A DNA stretch of 64,000 nt from Isochrysis galbana (Eukaryota; Haptophyta; Isochrysidales; Isochrysidaceae). The translations under genes were made by a program, and so were the position numbers. Under the pieces are notes generated by a model. That model searched no databases. It saw only the letters and a program-made list of their open reading frames with translations, and was not told the DNA's origin. Positions 22,047 to 31,393 of this stretch are shown here, in pieces. The stretch is taken from assembly GCA_018136815.1 (NCBI GenBank), contig CM030936.1, forward strand, positions 5,183,774 to 5,247,773, read 5' to 3'. Every line of letters begins with the position of its first letter. Within the stretch, counting starts at the first letter, position 1.

Positions 22047-23210
22047 CAGGGATGCTAGCCGAGACAGCCCGTCAACATCCTGATGAACAGCTCCTGGTTT
22101 ATGTTCGACATCGAACCGGTACTCAGCCAACTTGAGAGCCCACCGAGTCAGCCGAGAGGCTGGCCCACCGGCTACTTGATCCTTCATGGTATGCAGCCAT
22201 CGCAGCGCGGAGTGGTCGACGACTAACTTGAACCGACGCCCCCAAAGGTAGGGTCGCCAATTTCGGATTGATTCCAGGGCAGCCAAGAGCTCAATCTCGG
22301 TCACCGTCCAATGGCGTTCGGCCGAGGTGAGACTGCGAGCGTAGTACCCAACGACTCGTTCACGGTTATCGTCTCCTAGCTGCGAGAGGATGCCGGCGAT
22401 GCCCAACTTGCTAGCCCCATCGGTCTTGACGATGAAGGGCCGATCATCCCTGGGTGGAGTCAAGACGGGCTCCGAGGTGATCTTGGATAGCTCGGCGACA
22501 CTCCTCGGACTGGGACTCCTTTGCCACGTCGCAGCCCTTCCGCGTGAGGGCAGTGAGAGGAGCAGCCTTAGCGGCGAATTGGCGAATGAATCGACGATAG
22601 TAGGAGCAAAGGCCGAGGAAAGATCGAACCGCTTCCAAGGAGTTGATGGATGACGGGTCGATGTCGGCGACAGCTGCGACCTTCTTCGGGTCCATCTTGA
22701 GACCTTCCCTCGAGACAACGTGACCGAGGGCTCAGCCAGTTCGAAGCCGGTCGAACAAAGCGAGGGGCGTTCTCTCAAGCTGGCAGCTGCTTGGGAAATT
22801 GCCCAGTCCACCGTGAAGTTGAGCGAACGCGACGCCTTGGCTTTGCGCGCATAACGGCGCAAGACCGGCATCCACTGGGCCGCCATTGCACCGGCAATGC
22901 CCACATAGGTGCGGCTGCGAAGGGCGCCACGGTGAGGCGACGGCGATAGATCCGCCATCGCGGATAGACGTCCCTCGACAATCTTCGAAGGCTGCAGGGG
23001 CGGGAGTGAAGCCGTCAGGTACAGGCCAGTTGCCTTTTGATGGCCCGTGCCGTGCTGCCACGGCTGCACAAACTGCCGCGGTCGCAACCCCCCGACTAAG
23101 GCAGAGGCTTCCGCGTGCATTCGAGGATTTTCGACGGCAACGAAAGGCGCGTCGGCGCTTGCCATGGCGAGGAAGACTCTAGCGGCGGATTCGAGAGCCT
23201 CCCACCGCAA
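21846..23210 (-). pseudogene. degenerate Ty3/gypsy-type RT-RNase H with truncated methyltransferase at its N-terminal side
   Basis: Minus-strand order: (1) C-terminal half of a second methyltransferase (23200 to ~22860; ENPRMHAEASALVGGLRP ... GIAGAMAAQW); (2) reverse-transcriptase thumb/connection, in another frame at ~22745-22460 (VVSREGLKMDPKKVAAVADI, FLGLCSYYRRFIRQFA); (3) RNase H, back in the main frame, at ~22440-22060 (FIVKTDGASKLGIAGILSQL, YYARSLTSAERHWTVTEIEL, VVDHSALRWLH, KPGAVHQDVDGLSRL). These are textbook Ty3/gypsy blocks. The palm/fingers of the reverse transcriptase, the integrase and the N-terminal half of methyltransferase copy 2 are missing, and at least two frameshifts separate the pieces. 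The element is therefore dead. Confidence 0.85.
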
Positions 23211-23433
23211 GGCAGGGGTCGCGAGGGTGGCGGAACGGCACCACCGGGGTCGGGCCCCGGTAAGGGCTCTGATCCTGGCGGCGGGATTCCGATTTGGAGG
23301 TCGGGTACGCCGACCGTGGAACCCTAGTAGCCGGAGAGGCGTGGCCCTTTTGGTCTAGGGCAGGAGGCTCGTCCATGGATGGTTCCTTCTGAGCCGGCCT
23401 AGCAGAATCCGCAGCCGCCTCGGTCCGATCCAT
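23211..23433 (-). other. possible start of the gypsy element's first ORF
   Basis: A minus-strand frame beginning MDRTEAAADSARPAQKEPSM is open to about 23180, where it meets the truncated methyltransferase in a different frame. It is hydrophilic and could be the N-terminus of a gag-like ORF; no motif supports this. Confidence 0.25.
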
Positions 23434-24680
23434 GGACGGACTTGAAGTGGGCTCTTAGGCCAAGCAGAACCTACGAAGAACAGGCCTGGACGACAACGAA
23501 AGTGAGCAGGTCCCAAGAAAGAACCGGAACCCAACAAGAAACGACAAGCCTTGCAAGAAGCTAAACAAGCCTTCACAAGGTAACCTGAGAGCCTGAGACA
23601 AGCGCGCAGCGAGTGACAGGCGACCTGGCTCCTTTGGGTCAAGATTACCCGAAAGGAGGAAACCTGGAATCTAGACCTGACAGACAGGCTAGAAGGAACG
23701 AAACGAGAACTCGAATTCTAGATCGCTAGGGACGAACCCTACCAACCTAGATGTACCTGAGCTTCACCGTGTGGCCGCACGGCGAAGGACCTGGAAACAA
23801 GAGCCTGGAAATCGCATCATCTAGGATGAATGCGACACAGTCCCATTCGTAACCTCCAGTCCCGTCAGCGTAGCGCGTTAGTGCTATGTATAGCCCAGAG
23901 CAAAGCAAAATACCTGCGAAATTTTGGTGGACCGGGACCGGGAGCGAAAGTTATAGTGAAATGCGTGCGAAATTTCGAAACGAAATTTGGGCGGGTCCGA
24001 AACGAAACTCTGGCATGGGCCAAGCGCGCGCGGCACGTAACAGTTAGTGGTTGGTTAGTGAGTGCGTGGGTGTATAGTACACAGTACCAGCGGTGTGGTG
24101 TTAACCCGCCGATGGCACGAACACTTGCAGATTGAGGTGTTAACGCATGTGCCACACCTAGCCAATGGAGGTGTTAAGTTATGCTTATGTTAACGCAAAG
24201 TGGGTCAACACCGGGTAAACGTGAACCCATACGCCTTGGCCTTGGTAACATCGCAAGGTACTCATACGCACGCTCGGCGAGGCACGTTAGGAAGGACGAC
24301 GTTGCCATGTTGCCATTCTTGGCTGAGATCTCACACCACTAGCTACCACAAGACCCCTGGTTTCTGTTTTATTTAGTATTTAGTCCAAACGCGTTTCGCC
24401 TCCTTGTTTCCTGTGTGGAGCGGCAGTCTAGCACACTATTGTATGATTCGTCTGGCAGCGGACGGCGGCGTTCATGTGTCGAGTGAGAGCCGTTGTGAAA
24501 CCCCTCGAGCAGCCGATCGACAGCGAGAGTGAGTCCCCCCGCCGTTGAGCCGCTGCAGAACCCCGGGGGGGGGGGGGGGGGTATGTCGACGGTCGCAGCG
24601 TGGCTCCTCCCTTCAGGAATACATAGACCCCATCGCTCTCTACAGTACTCTTTAGGGCGTTGTGGCGGGGCCCGAGGTTG
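23434..24680. other. unassigned sequence between two retroelements
   Basis: The first ~400 bases may be the leader of the gypsy-like unit. Beyond lie repeated CGAAATTTCG/ACGAAATTTGGGCGGG words (23915-24005) and five GTTAAC sites within GGTGTTAA contexts (24095-24210). No gene and no LTR pair were recognised for the gypsy-like unit. Confidence 0.35.
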
Positions 24681-24685
24681 GTTGC

Positions 24686-24863
24686 CGTCAGAGTTTTATT
24701 GTTGTGTTAGTATAACCTTAGTGCTGCGGGACCGTAGCCCTTCGACGGCAACGGAGCCCCTACCCCGCGATGGGGGTGTGCGCGGTTGGCGCATGGCTCG
24801 TCCGGTGTATGTGGCTAGGAATGCTAGCTAACAAGATGTCATACGACGCTATAAGTTCTAACG
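24686..24863 (+). repeat. 5' LTR of the copia element (178 bp)
   Basis: Begins CGTCAGAGTTTTATTG and ends TATAAGTTCTAACG; the same 178 bases recur at 31216-31393. It starts CGT and ends ACG rather than the canonical TG...CA. A diverged relative is present inverted at 51430-51606. Confidence 0.95.
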
Positions 24864-24885
24864 TGGTACCCCCGCCGAGAGGTCA
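24864..24885 (+). promoter_or_regulatory. candidate primer-binding site
   Basis: TGGTACCCCCGCCGAGAGGT begins at the first base after the 5' LTR, where a tRNA 3' end would pair. The same sequence (TAGTACCCCCGCCGAGAG) follows the diverged LTR at 51430 on the minus strand, supporting conservation. The tRNA was not identified. Confidence 0.55.
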
Positions 24886-24896
24886 CCGCAATCTCC

Positions 24897-26774
24897 ATGA
24901 CACCAGCGCGCGCGTCGACGCTCAAGGGTGCAACACATCATCGAATGGACTCGACGCATTCGATGAAAATCTTTCCTTCGAATTTGTGGCTGCCGAGCGG
25001 GCCACACGTTCCCACAACTGGTGGGACCTGGACAATATGGTCAGTCTACACAAATTCTTCAGTGGTGGCCGATACCAGATCCGCAAGCATTCACCAGTTC
25101 AAGGGTGGGAAGGACACTTTACCACATCGAATCACTCCAAGCACCCCTCAGCTCTTACTTCTACGGCTGTGGGGGTCGTGCGGCGAAGGCAACGGCCGTC
25201 CGCTCTGCACCACGGCGCCGGGCAGGACGATCCTCGTCGAATCCCCCCGGACGCCATCACGCGGAAAGGTCATCCCGGGCCGGCATGGTCTCCACAACTC
25301 GCTCAACACGAGCAGGAAGACTGCCATTGCTATGGGGAAGATTCGATCTCGACGGTTCAAGATACGATCTCCCCCTCGCATAACTGCCCGTCTTCCCCGC
25401 TTGTATCGTGGCAGAAAACTGCCCGCCTGTCTTCTCTGTCCCACGCCGCGGGCGATTTCCAGGAATCGCAGATCGTCCCCCGCGCGGGGAAAACGCCGCG
25501 GGGCGCCGTCAGGAAGCTGCAGTTTCCCCCCGGCGCGGGGAGACCGCCAAGAGGCCCGCCCACGCACCAGGAAGAAGGACCGCCGAGCGTTCCCCGCGCG
25601 GGGAAATATTCCCCTCGAGAAAAGGGCTCCGGGGACGACTCCGCCCGCCGTTCTCCGCGCGGGGGGAAAGCTGATGAGGCCTCCCTCCGCTCGCCCCACC
25701 TCGCGAGAGGGAGGGGCCCCGTGGGGGAAGCCCTCCGCTGGGCGCTCGCGGACGGACGAGCTGCTGGCCTCTCCCCCCCCCGCGCGGGGGGGCGGCCGAA
25801 CGGTGCAGCAACGAATCACAGTCGCCCCAGGTGAACGGAAACTTTTACCCAAACACCTTCCGTTCTTCTATTACGACGACTGGGAATTCTACTTCGTCCC
25901 TGCTGGCACGGCTGGTCACTCCCTTGTTCCAGATGCAATCTGGTGCCATCTCCACCGCTCGAGGAACCGAAAGCGCCGAGGCCTCCTGGTGTCCCGTTCA
26001 CTCTTCACAGGGTGGCGTTCCATCTTCACAGGGTGGCATCACGCGAACCAAAATTGGACTGCTGGTCATTTGGCAGGCCAGGACTTTGAAAAGGCGCCAT
26101 TCATGGCCACTTCACTGTCAGATCATGAGATTTTGAGGGAATCCTCACAGAATTCTGGTGAGGCTATTTTTGATGCTTTCATGCTCAATGTCTCTGATCG
26201 CGATTGGGACCGGAAGAAATATCCCCTCTGTCGCCCCTTTGATGGGCAACGTGGTTTAAGCTTTGAACGTTTTGAACGGGAGATTGGTGTCTCTTTAGCC
26301 GCCATCCAGGCTGAAAACGATGAAAATGATCTTGATCAAACTCGCCGCGGCACGGATATCGGAGGCGATGTTTGGGCTCAAACACACGGAAATCCCACTC
26401 AAGCACAAGCCAGGCTCAGAGCACGCCGCAACAAACGATTGTTCAAAGAGCTCTACTTCCACATCACAAATCAACACTTAAGGGACCACATGTTTGCCAA
26501 CTACTCTAACGACGGGCGCCAAGCGTGGCTATTTCTTGAAAATCAGTGTCGAGTGGTTACCACTTCGCTCGAAATGATAGCTCTTGATCGACTCTGGTAC
26601 GACGCTAACTTCGACACCGTTGGCATTGATGAGAATACCATCCATCTCTTCACACACCACCTTTTCGGTCTCAACTCTGATCGCCCGGCTACTCACCAAA
26701 AGACTCAAGAAGATTTCAGCATCAAGCTACTTCAGTGCCTATCTACCCTACATGTGAAACACAGCCAAACTTAG
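24897..26774 (+). CDS. copia gag-like N-terminal part of the polyprotein (cut by a MITE)
   Basis: The frame opens at ATG 24897 and runs to a TAG at 26772-26774 that lies inside the nested MITE. The first ~310 residues are Arg/Pro/Ser-rich and cover a stretch with repeated GC palindromes, so the true start could be further in. From ~residue 315 the protein becomes gag-like: YYDDWEFYFVPAGT, a charged helical region (FERFEREIGVSLAAIQAEND) and RNKRLFKELYFHITNQHL, which resemble copia gag (UBN2-type) capsid regions. Removing the MITE plus one duplication copy makes this frame continuous with the pol region, giving one gag-pol ORF. Confidence 0.75.
   Translation: MTPARASTLKGATHHRMDSTHSMKIFPSNLWLPSGPHVPTTGGTWTIWSVYTNSSVVADTRSASIHQFKGGKDTLPHRITPSTPQLLLLRLWGSCGEGNGRPLCTTAPGRTILVESPRTPSRGKVIPGRHGLHNSLNTSRKTAIAMGKIRSRRFKIRSPPRITARLPRLYRGRKLPACLLCPTPRAISRNRRSSPARGKRRGAPSGSCSFPPARGDRQEARPRTRKKDRRAFPARGNIPLEKRAPGTTPPAVLRAGGKLMRPPSARPTSREGGAPWGKPSAGRSRTDELLASPPPARGGGRTVQQRITVAPGERKLLPKHLPFFYYDDWEFYFVPAGTAGHSLVPDAIWCHLHRSRNRKRRGLLVSRSLFTGWRSIFTGWHHANQNWTAGHLAGQDFEKAPFMATSLSDHEILRESSQNSGEAIFDAFMLNVSDRDWDRKKYPLCRPFDGQRGLSFERFEREIGVSLAAIQAENDENDLDQTRRGTDIGGDVWAQTHGNPTQAQARLRARRNKRLFKELYFHITNQHLRDHMFANYSNDGRQAWLFLENQCRVVTTSLEMIALDRLWYDANFDTVGIDENTIHLFTHHLFGLNSDRPATHQKTQEDFSIKLLQCLSTLHVKHSQT
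25476..25795. repeat. cluster of CCCCGCGCGGGG-type palindromes
   Basis: TCCCCGCGCGGGGAAA or close variants occur near 25477, 25524, 25590, 25651 and 25775, spaced about 45-65 bases (the last about twice that). They lie in the non-gag-like first part of the copia frame. Each can pair with itself; function unknown. Confidence 0.6.
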
Positions 26775-26930
26775 AAATAAAACAGCAAAAACAGTATGTT
26801 TTTTGCCGTCGAAAAAAAACAGTGTAAAAAACAGATGTGCGGGGTAGGGGGGCCGCCCGAAATAAAACAGCGAAAAACATATGTTTTGGGCCTCCGAAAA
26901 AAAACACTGTTCCTGTGTTTCACATGTAGG
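26747..26930. mobile_element. 184-bp MITE with 18-bp perfect terminal inverted repeats
   Basis: The left end CCTACATGTGAAACACAG (26747-26764) is the exact reverse complement of the right end (26913-26930). It is flanked by the 8-bp duplication CTATCTAC (26739-26746 and 26931-26938). An 8-bp duplication is typical of hAT-type transposases. Internally it is A/T-rich with two related ATAAAACAGC/AAAACA...ATGTTTT blocks. Insert plus duplication is 192 bp, a multiple of three, so the copia frame is kept but stop codons are introduced. Confidence 0.9.
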
Positions 26931-29900
26931 CTATCTACATGTGAGCATGGAGCGCTTCAACTAGAAGCGATCAATGAGCTCCAAGGCACTCCCGGTACTT
27001 GGCGCTTCAAGAAAATCCTCCCTACGCCGCCTACTCCGGATGGGACCGCTCCGCCGCCTCCAGCCTACGCGCGAGACTTTCATGCGCTCCAAGAATGGGT
27101 GGACAAGGTATGGCGATCTTTGGTGAGGGATGGAGCTATTCGGCGTCGAGCCGCTCGTCACCGCGGTGCTGCCGCCGGCCGGCCAGATGCGATGATGATC
27201 GAAGAGCGGGATAATGATGAAGACCACGAAGCTCTAGCCACCGCTTCAGATGGCAAAGCTACGCTCTTCTCACTATCTGACTGTCTAAGGCAAGAAGTTT
27301 GCTGGAATTGCCGCGGCCTAGGACATCGCCGCGAACAATGCCCATCAGCGAAAGGGGTTCGCCCTATCGCCGCCGCTATATCCACCCTTAAACAATCATT
27401 AGACCGATTGCAAGCGCGGCGAAGTGGAAACGGTGCCGGACTAGCCAAGGGGCGCGGGAAAGGTCAGCGCCAACGACGACCATTAGGCCGTGGGGGAGCC
27501 TCTCACTCTCACCCCATTGCGGCGCTCCAAACCGAAGATGACTACTACTTCGACGAGGATGGAGTAGCATTTTGGGCCGATGGCACTCCTATCGATCATA
27601 CCAACGATTGTGATGTTGCGCCCGCCGCCAACGACGCCAATCTACCCGACCTAGCTGAGGCTAACGAGGCTCATCTCGCCCAAGATGATTGGCCTCCACT
27701 CAACAACGAAGAGGTTTATGATGCGTTCATGAGCGTTTTCAATGTCAATTGTAATCGCGGCCAACGAGCATCGTCGACATGGATCAACGATTCCGGAGCC
27801 ACTAGACACATGGTGAATGATCCCAGCTTATGCTTTGACATCCGTCCGTCGCAAGGAGAGCGCATCCGAGTTGCGGATAACAAGCTCATCGAAGTGATTG
27901 GCGTTGGCTCTGCCCTCGTCGCCGTCGGCGATAACCAACATATGCACCTCTCCAATGTTTTGATCGCGCCTAAGTTAGCCTCCAATCTCTTCAGCGCACG
28001 GTACGCCGACGAGCATGACAATATCAAAACGATTCTCAACACACCTAACGGCCAAGACGAATTCCGTATCATTCTCCCGAATGGACACCATATCCCTCTT
28101 GATCGCACCGGCAAGCACAACACCATCCGTGCATTCGCAACTCGGCACGAGCCGCTAGATGCTGAACACGACATTCTACACGCACGATTTGGGCACGCGC
28201 ACGCCTCTCGAATTGACCAAGCTCTCCACAAACTCAATCTTGGGAAATACAAGCACGACTCATCTACGTGCGAAGCTTGCCTCAAGAATCGTCGTCGCGC
28301 AAACAAAGTCAAGGCTAGCACGACTCAAACCAAATATTCCTATTTTGGCGAGTGCGTCACTAGCGATACCATAGGCCCATTTCCTCGGAGTCTAATTGGT
28401 CAATACGAATACGCGGTTTGCTTCTACGACCGGGCTACGCACTACCCGTCCGTCTATTTTCTCAAATCGAAGGATAGCGGCTCAGTGCTAAACGCGGCGA
28501 AGCAATTCATGATCGATCACAAGAGATTCCTCTCGAAAACAGTGCTACCGGGCGTTGTTGACACCTGGCACTGCGATAATGGCACCGAATTTACCGCTAA
28601 TAATGTTGATGAGTTCTGCGCGGAGCTGGGAATTCGACGTACGTACTCTCCGCCCTATGCTCCCGACCGCAACGCCCACGCCGAGCGCCTATGGTACACC
28701 CTTCTACGGCCGATGCGCGTCATGTTAGCCCACTCTGGTTATGACGGTATGAAATCGCTATTATGGCCATTCTTAATGCAATACGCATGTGAAATTCAAC
28801 GGGCACTACCGACGTCCGCCAACCATCAAGGCGCTAGTCCCTACGAGCTCCTCGCGCATCATCCTTACGACCTATCGAAATTCAAGGTCATGTTTTGCGA
28901 TTGCTTCGCCCTTGTACCAGAGCCTAACATCCATGCGCCTAAGAAATTGGCCTCGCCGCGCGAGAAGGGCGTATTCCTGGGCATCGACTCCGCACGCAAT
29001 GGCTACTATGTCTTCCTCCCTTCTCGCAATCGAGTTGCAACGGTCGTCGATGCTGTCTTCAACGAACGCGCTTTCACCGCTCTCGGCGATGATTTCGACC
29101 CTTCACGCGTAGTCCGGGAATTTCGCCAGCCTCCGACTCACACTCTTCCCCACGCCATCCTCACCCAAGCCCGGCCTACGCCCCACGCACCAATCGTCTT
29201 AGCTCAGCCCATCCCGCCACCGGTCTCGGCTACGCCCGTTCGCCCTAGCGTAACTTCTCTCGCCGCAGCCGGCCTGTTAGCCTTCGCATTGTCCGCCTCA
29301 TCGGTGGGGGAGCGTGTCATTATTAGTCCCGATTCGGCTAACTCAATTCCGACGCCTCGATCCTTTAAGGAAGCCAACGCTGACCCCATCTACGGAAGCC
29401 GATGGCTCGAAGCCATGAAAGACGACGTCAAAGGAAAATACGAGACTAACCGCGCTTGGACACTTGTCAAAAGCCTACCCCCTGGCCGGAAATGTACTAA
29501 AGGCAAATGGGTGTACAAGGTAATCTACAAAGACGACGGCTCGGTTGATCGATTCAAGGCCCGATGGGTGGCTTGTGGCTACTCTCAAATTGAAGGCATC
29601 GACTATGACGAAACATTTTGCTCTACCATGCGATGTGAATCTATCCGCCTGTTCCTTGCCCATCTTTGCGCCTCTAGCTATGCATGGCTTGAAATAGACG
29701 TTACCAAGGCGTTTACTCAAGGCGACATGGATCCCAACATGGACTTATACGTCGAACAACCCCATGGCTTTGTCCAACAAGGTTTCACTGCTTGCAAGCT
29801 AACACGCCCTCTCGAAGGAACTAAACAAGCCGGAAACCTATTCATGAAGTCTAACGCAGAGCATCTTCAATCGCTTGGATTCATTCGCTGTCCAGCCGAG

Positions 29901-30929
29901 CCCAATATCTTCAAGCGTACCCTCGATGGCATTCTAATTAAGATCGGACTCTACGTCGACAATCTGCTCATCGGGTATCCTCGAACCAAAAGCGGCGGAA
30001 CCCAACTCGACTCCTTCATCCAACAATACACCGCTCGTTTTGCTTGTAGCGCCCCTAAGCCGCCATCGCTCTTCTGCGGCATGAGCCTCACCAGGGACTA
30101 CGACAACAAAACAATGACCATCAATCAAGACAACTATATCCAAACCGCATCGAAGAAATTTCTATCAACGTCTTCTCAACCCTACTCGGTTCCCGTTCGC
30201 TCCTCCGATGTTGAGGGATTTATGAAGATGAACGGCGCTAACAACGATGAGGAACGAGCTGCCATGCGCGATAAGCCATTCTTATCCCTCATGGGATGCA
30301 TACTTTGGGTTGCTAATTGCACGAGGCCTGACATCTCATTCGTCTCGAGCTTCCTTTGTCAATTTATGCATGATCCCAGTCCGTCGAATCATTCCGCCGC
30401 CCTCGGCGCGCTAGCCTACCTTCACAACACTAGGCATCTCGGGATTAAATTCAACGGCAACCGTCCGGACATTGAAGTTTATTCCGACGCATCATGGGGG
30501 AGTTCACCGACGCCCTTCGCCGGCCACATCATCAAATACTGCGGTGCCGCTATCTCATACTCCGCTCGCAAACTCAAGATCATTCCACAAAGCTCCGCTG
30601 AGGCCGAAATCGCCGCCTACACCAATGCTGCTAAAGACCTTCGCTTCGTACTCAATGTTCTCGAGTTTCTCGAAGCCGAATATAAACTCCCGGCGACAAT
30701 CTTCTGCGATAATTCAGCTACCGTTGCGTCCATCAAGAACCCTGGCGTAAAAGGACGCACTCGACACTACGACAATTGGATCTGGTTTGGTCGCAAACAA
30801 TATCTCGATCGTGTTTCCATACCGATGTGGATATCGACTGAAGATCAGATCGCTGATATGATGACCAAGGCGCTTGAGAAGAATAAATTCGTAAAATTTC
30901 GCAACCTCGCGCTGGGAGCATCAAATTAA
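26796..30929 (+). CDS. copia pol: zinc knuckle, protease, integrase, reverse transcriptase, RNase H
   Basis: The open frame begins inside the MITE; authentic pol sequence starts at LSTCEHGALQ (~26930). In order: CCHC knuckle CWNCRGLGHRREQC; aspartic protease WINDSGATRHMV; GAG-pre-integrase LHARFGHAHAS with CEACLKN; integrase core with Asp of SDTIGPF, Asp of WHCDNGTEFT and Glu of HAERLWYTL (DDE triad); reverse transcriptase from RWLEAMKDDV through GKWVYKVIYKDDGSVDRFKA and WLEIDVTKAFTQG; RNase H from VYSDASWGSS to ADMMTKALEKNKF. The reverse-transcriptase box reads YVDNLL instead of YVDDLL, i.e. the second catalytic aspartate is replaced by asparagine, which should cripple polymerisation. Otherwise no stop or frameshift is seen over 1,300 codons. 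Confidence 0.93.
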   Translation: MFFAVEKKQCKKQMCGVGGPPEIKQRKTYVLGLRKKTLFLCFTCRLSTCEHGALQLEAINELQGTPGTWRFKKILPTPPTPDGTAPPPPAYARDFHALQEWVDKVWRSLVRDGAIRRRAARHRGAAAGRPDAMMIEERDNDEDHEALATASDGKATLFSLSDCLRQEVCWNCRGLGHRREQCPSAKGVRPIAAAISTLKQSLDRLQARRSGNGAGLAKGRGKGQRQRRPLGRGGASHSHPIAALQTEDDYYFDEDGVAFWADGTPIDHTNDCDVAPAANDANLPDLAEANEAHLAQDDWPPLNNEEVYDAFMSVFNVNCNRGQRASSTWINDSGATRHMVNDPSLCFDIRPSQGERIRVADNKLIEVIGVGSALVAVGDNQHMHLSNVLIAPKLASNLFSARYADEHDNIKTILNTPNGQDEFRIILPNGHHIPLDRTGKHNTIRAFATRHEPLDAEHDILHARFGHAHASRIDQALHKLNLGKYKHDSSTCEACLKNRRRANKVKASTTQTKYSYFGECVTSDTIGPFPRSLIGQYEYAVCFYDRATHYPSVYFLKSKDSGSVLNAAKQFMIDHKRFLSKTVLPGVVDTWHCDNGTEFTANNVDEFCAELGIRRTYSPPYAPDRNAHAERLWYTLLRPMRVMLAHSGYDGMKSLLWPFLMQYACEIQRALPTSANHQGASPYELLAHHPYDLSKFKVMFCDCFALVPEPNIHAPKKLASPREKGVFLGIDSARNGYYVFLPSRNRVATVVDAVFNERAFTALGDDFDPSRVVREFRQPPTHTLPHAILTQARPTPHAPIVLAQPIPPPVSATPVRPSVTSLAAAGLLAFALSASSVGERVIISPDSANSIPTPRSFKEANADPIYGSRWLEAMKDDVKGKYETNRAWTLVKSLPPGRKCTKGKWVYKVIYKDDGSVDRFKARWVACGYSQIEGIDYDETFCSTMRCESIRLFLAHLCASSYAWLEIDVTKAFTQGDMDPNMDLYVEQPHGFVQQGFTACKLTRPLEGTKQAGNLFMKSNAEHLQSLGFIRCPAEPNIFKRTLDGILIKIGLYVDNLLIGYPRTKSGGTQLDSFIQQYTARFACSAPKPPSLFCGMSLTRDYDNKTMTINQDNYIQTASKKFLSTSSQPYSVPVRSSDVEGFMKMNGANNDEERAAMRDKPFLSLMGCILWVANCTRPDISFVSSFLCQFMHDPSPSNHSAALGALAYLHNTRHLGIKFNGNRPDIEVYSDASWGSSPTPFAGHIIKYCGAAISYSARKLKIIPQSSAEAEIAAYTNAAKDLRFVLNVLEFLEAEYKLPATIFCDNSATVASIKNPGVKGRTRHYDNWIWFGRKQYLDRVSIPMWISTEDQIADMMTKALEKNKFVKFRNLALGASN

Positions 30930-31205
30930 TCCAACATCTTGGATTTAACCCCGCATGCCCCATTCTCTGACTTCATGTTTCATGTCACTTGCTTGGTAAT
31001 AGCCTCCACTTCATTCAACCTCAACTAGGCAACCAGGTGCTGGGTCACGACGCAGGAATGTTACAGGTTTGGATGCCGCCGACTTAGGCGAAGAATTGTT
31101 GCTGGCCTATGTCTTTGACGCTTGAGCACATTTCAGCCTCGAAGGTAAGCTTGTACCTTTCTCGGGAATGGCAACGATTGGGAGAATCAGGGTTTCGCCT
31201 TTGGC

Positions 31206-31215
31206 GATGGGGGAG
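31206..31215 (+). promoter_or_regulatory. polypurine tract of the copia element
   Basis: GATGGGGGAG directly abuts the 3' LTR at 31216, the expected place for plus-strand priming. Confidence 0.7.
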
Positions 31216-31393
31216 CGTCAGAGTTTTATTGTTGTGTTAGTATAACCTTAGTGCTGCGGGACCGTAGCCCTTCGACGGCAACGGAGCCCCTACCCCGCGA
31301 TGGGGGTGTGCGCGGTTGGCGCATGGCTCGTCCGGTGTATGTGGCTAGGAATGCTAGCTAACAAGATGTCATACGACGCTATAAGTTCTAACG
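31216..31393 (+). repeat. 3' LTR of the copia element (178 bp)
   Basis: Same length as the 5' LTR and no difference seen by eye; followed at once by the duplicated GTTGC. Confidence 0.95.

Noticed and set aside
25476..25795. CRISPR-like array of short palindromic repeats
   Set aside because: Repeats are only ~14 bp, spacing is irregular, there are no cas genes and the DNA is eukaryotic inside a copia element; recorded as palindromes only.
25148..25852. 234-aa minus-strand ORF in the copia gag region
   Set aside because: Antisense to the copia frame; composition mirrors GC palindromes; no motif.
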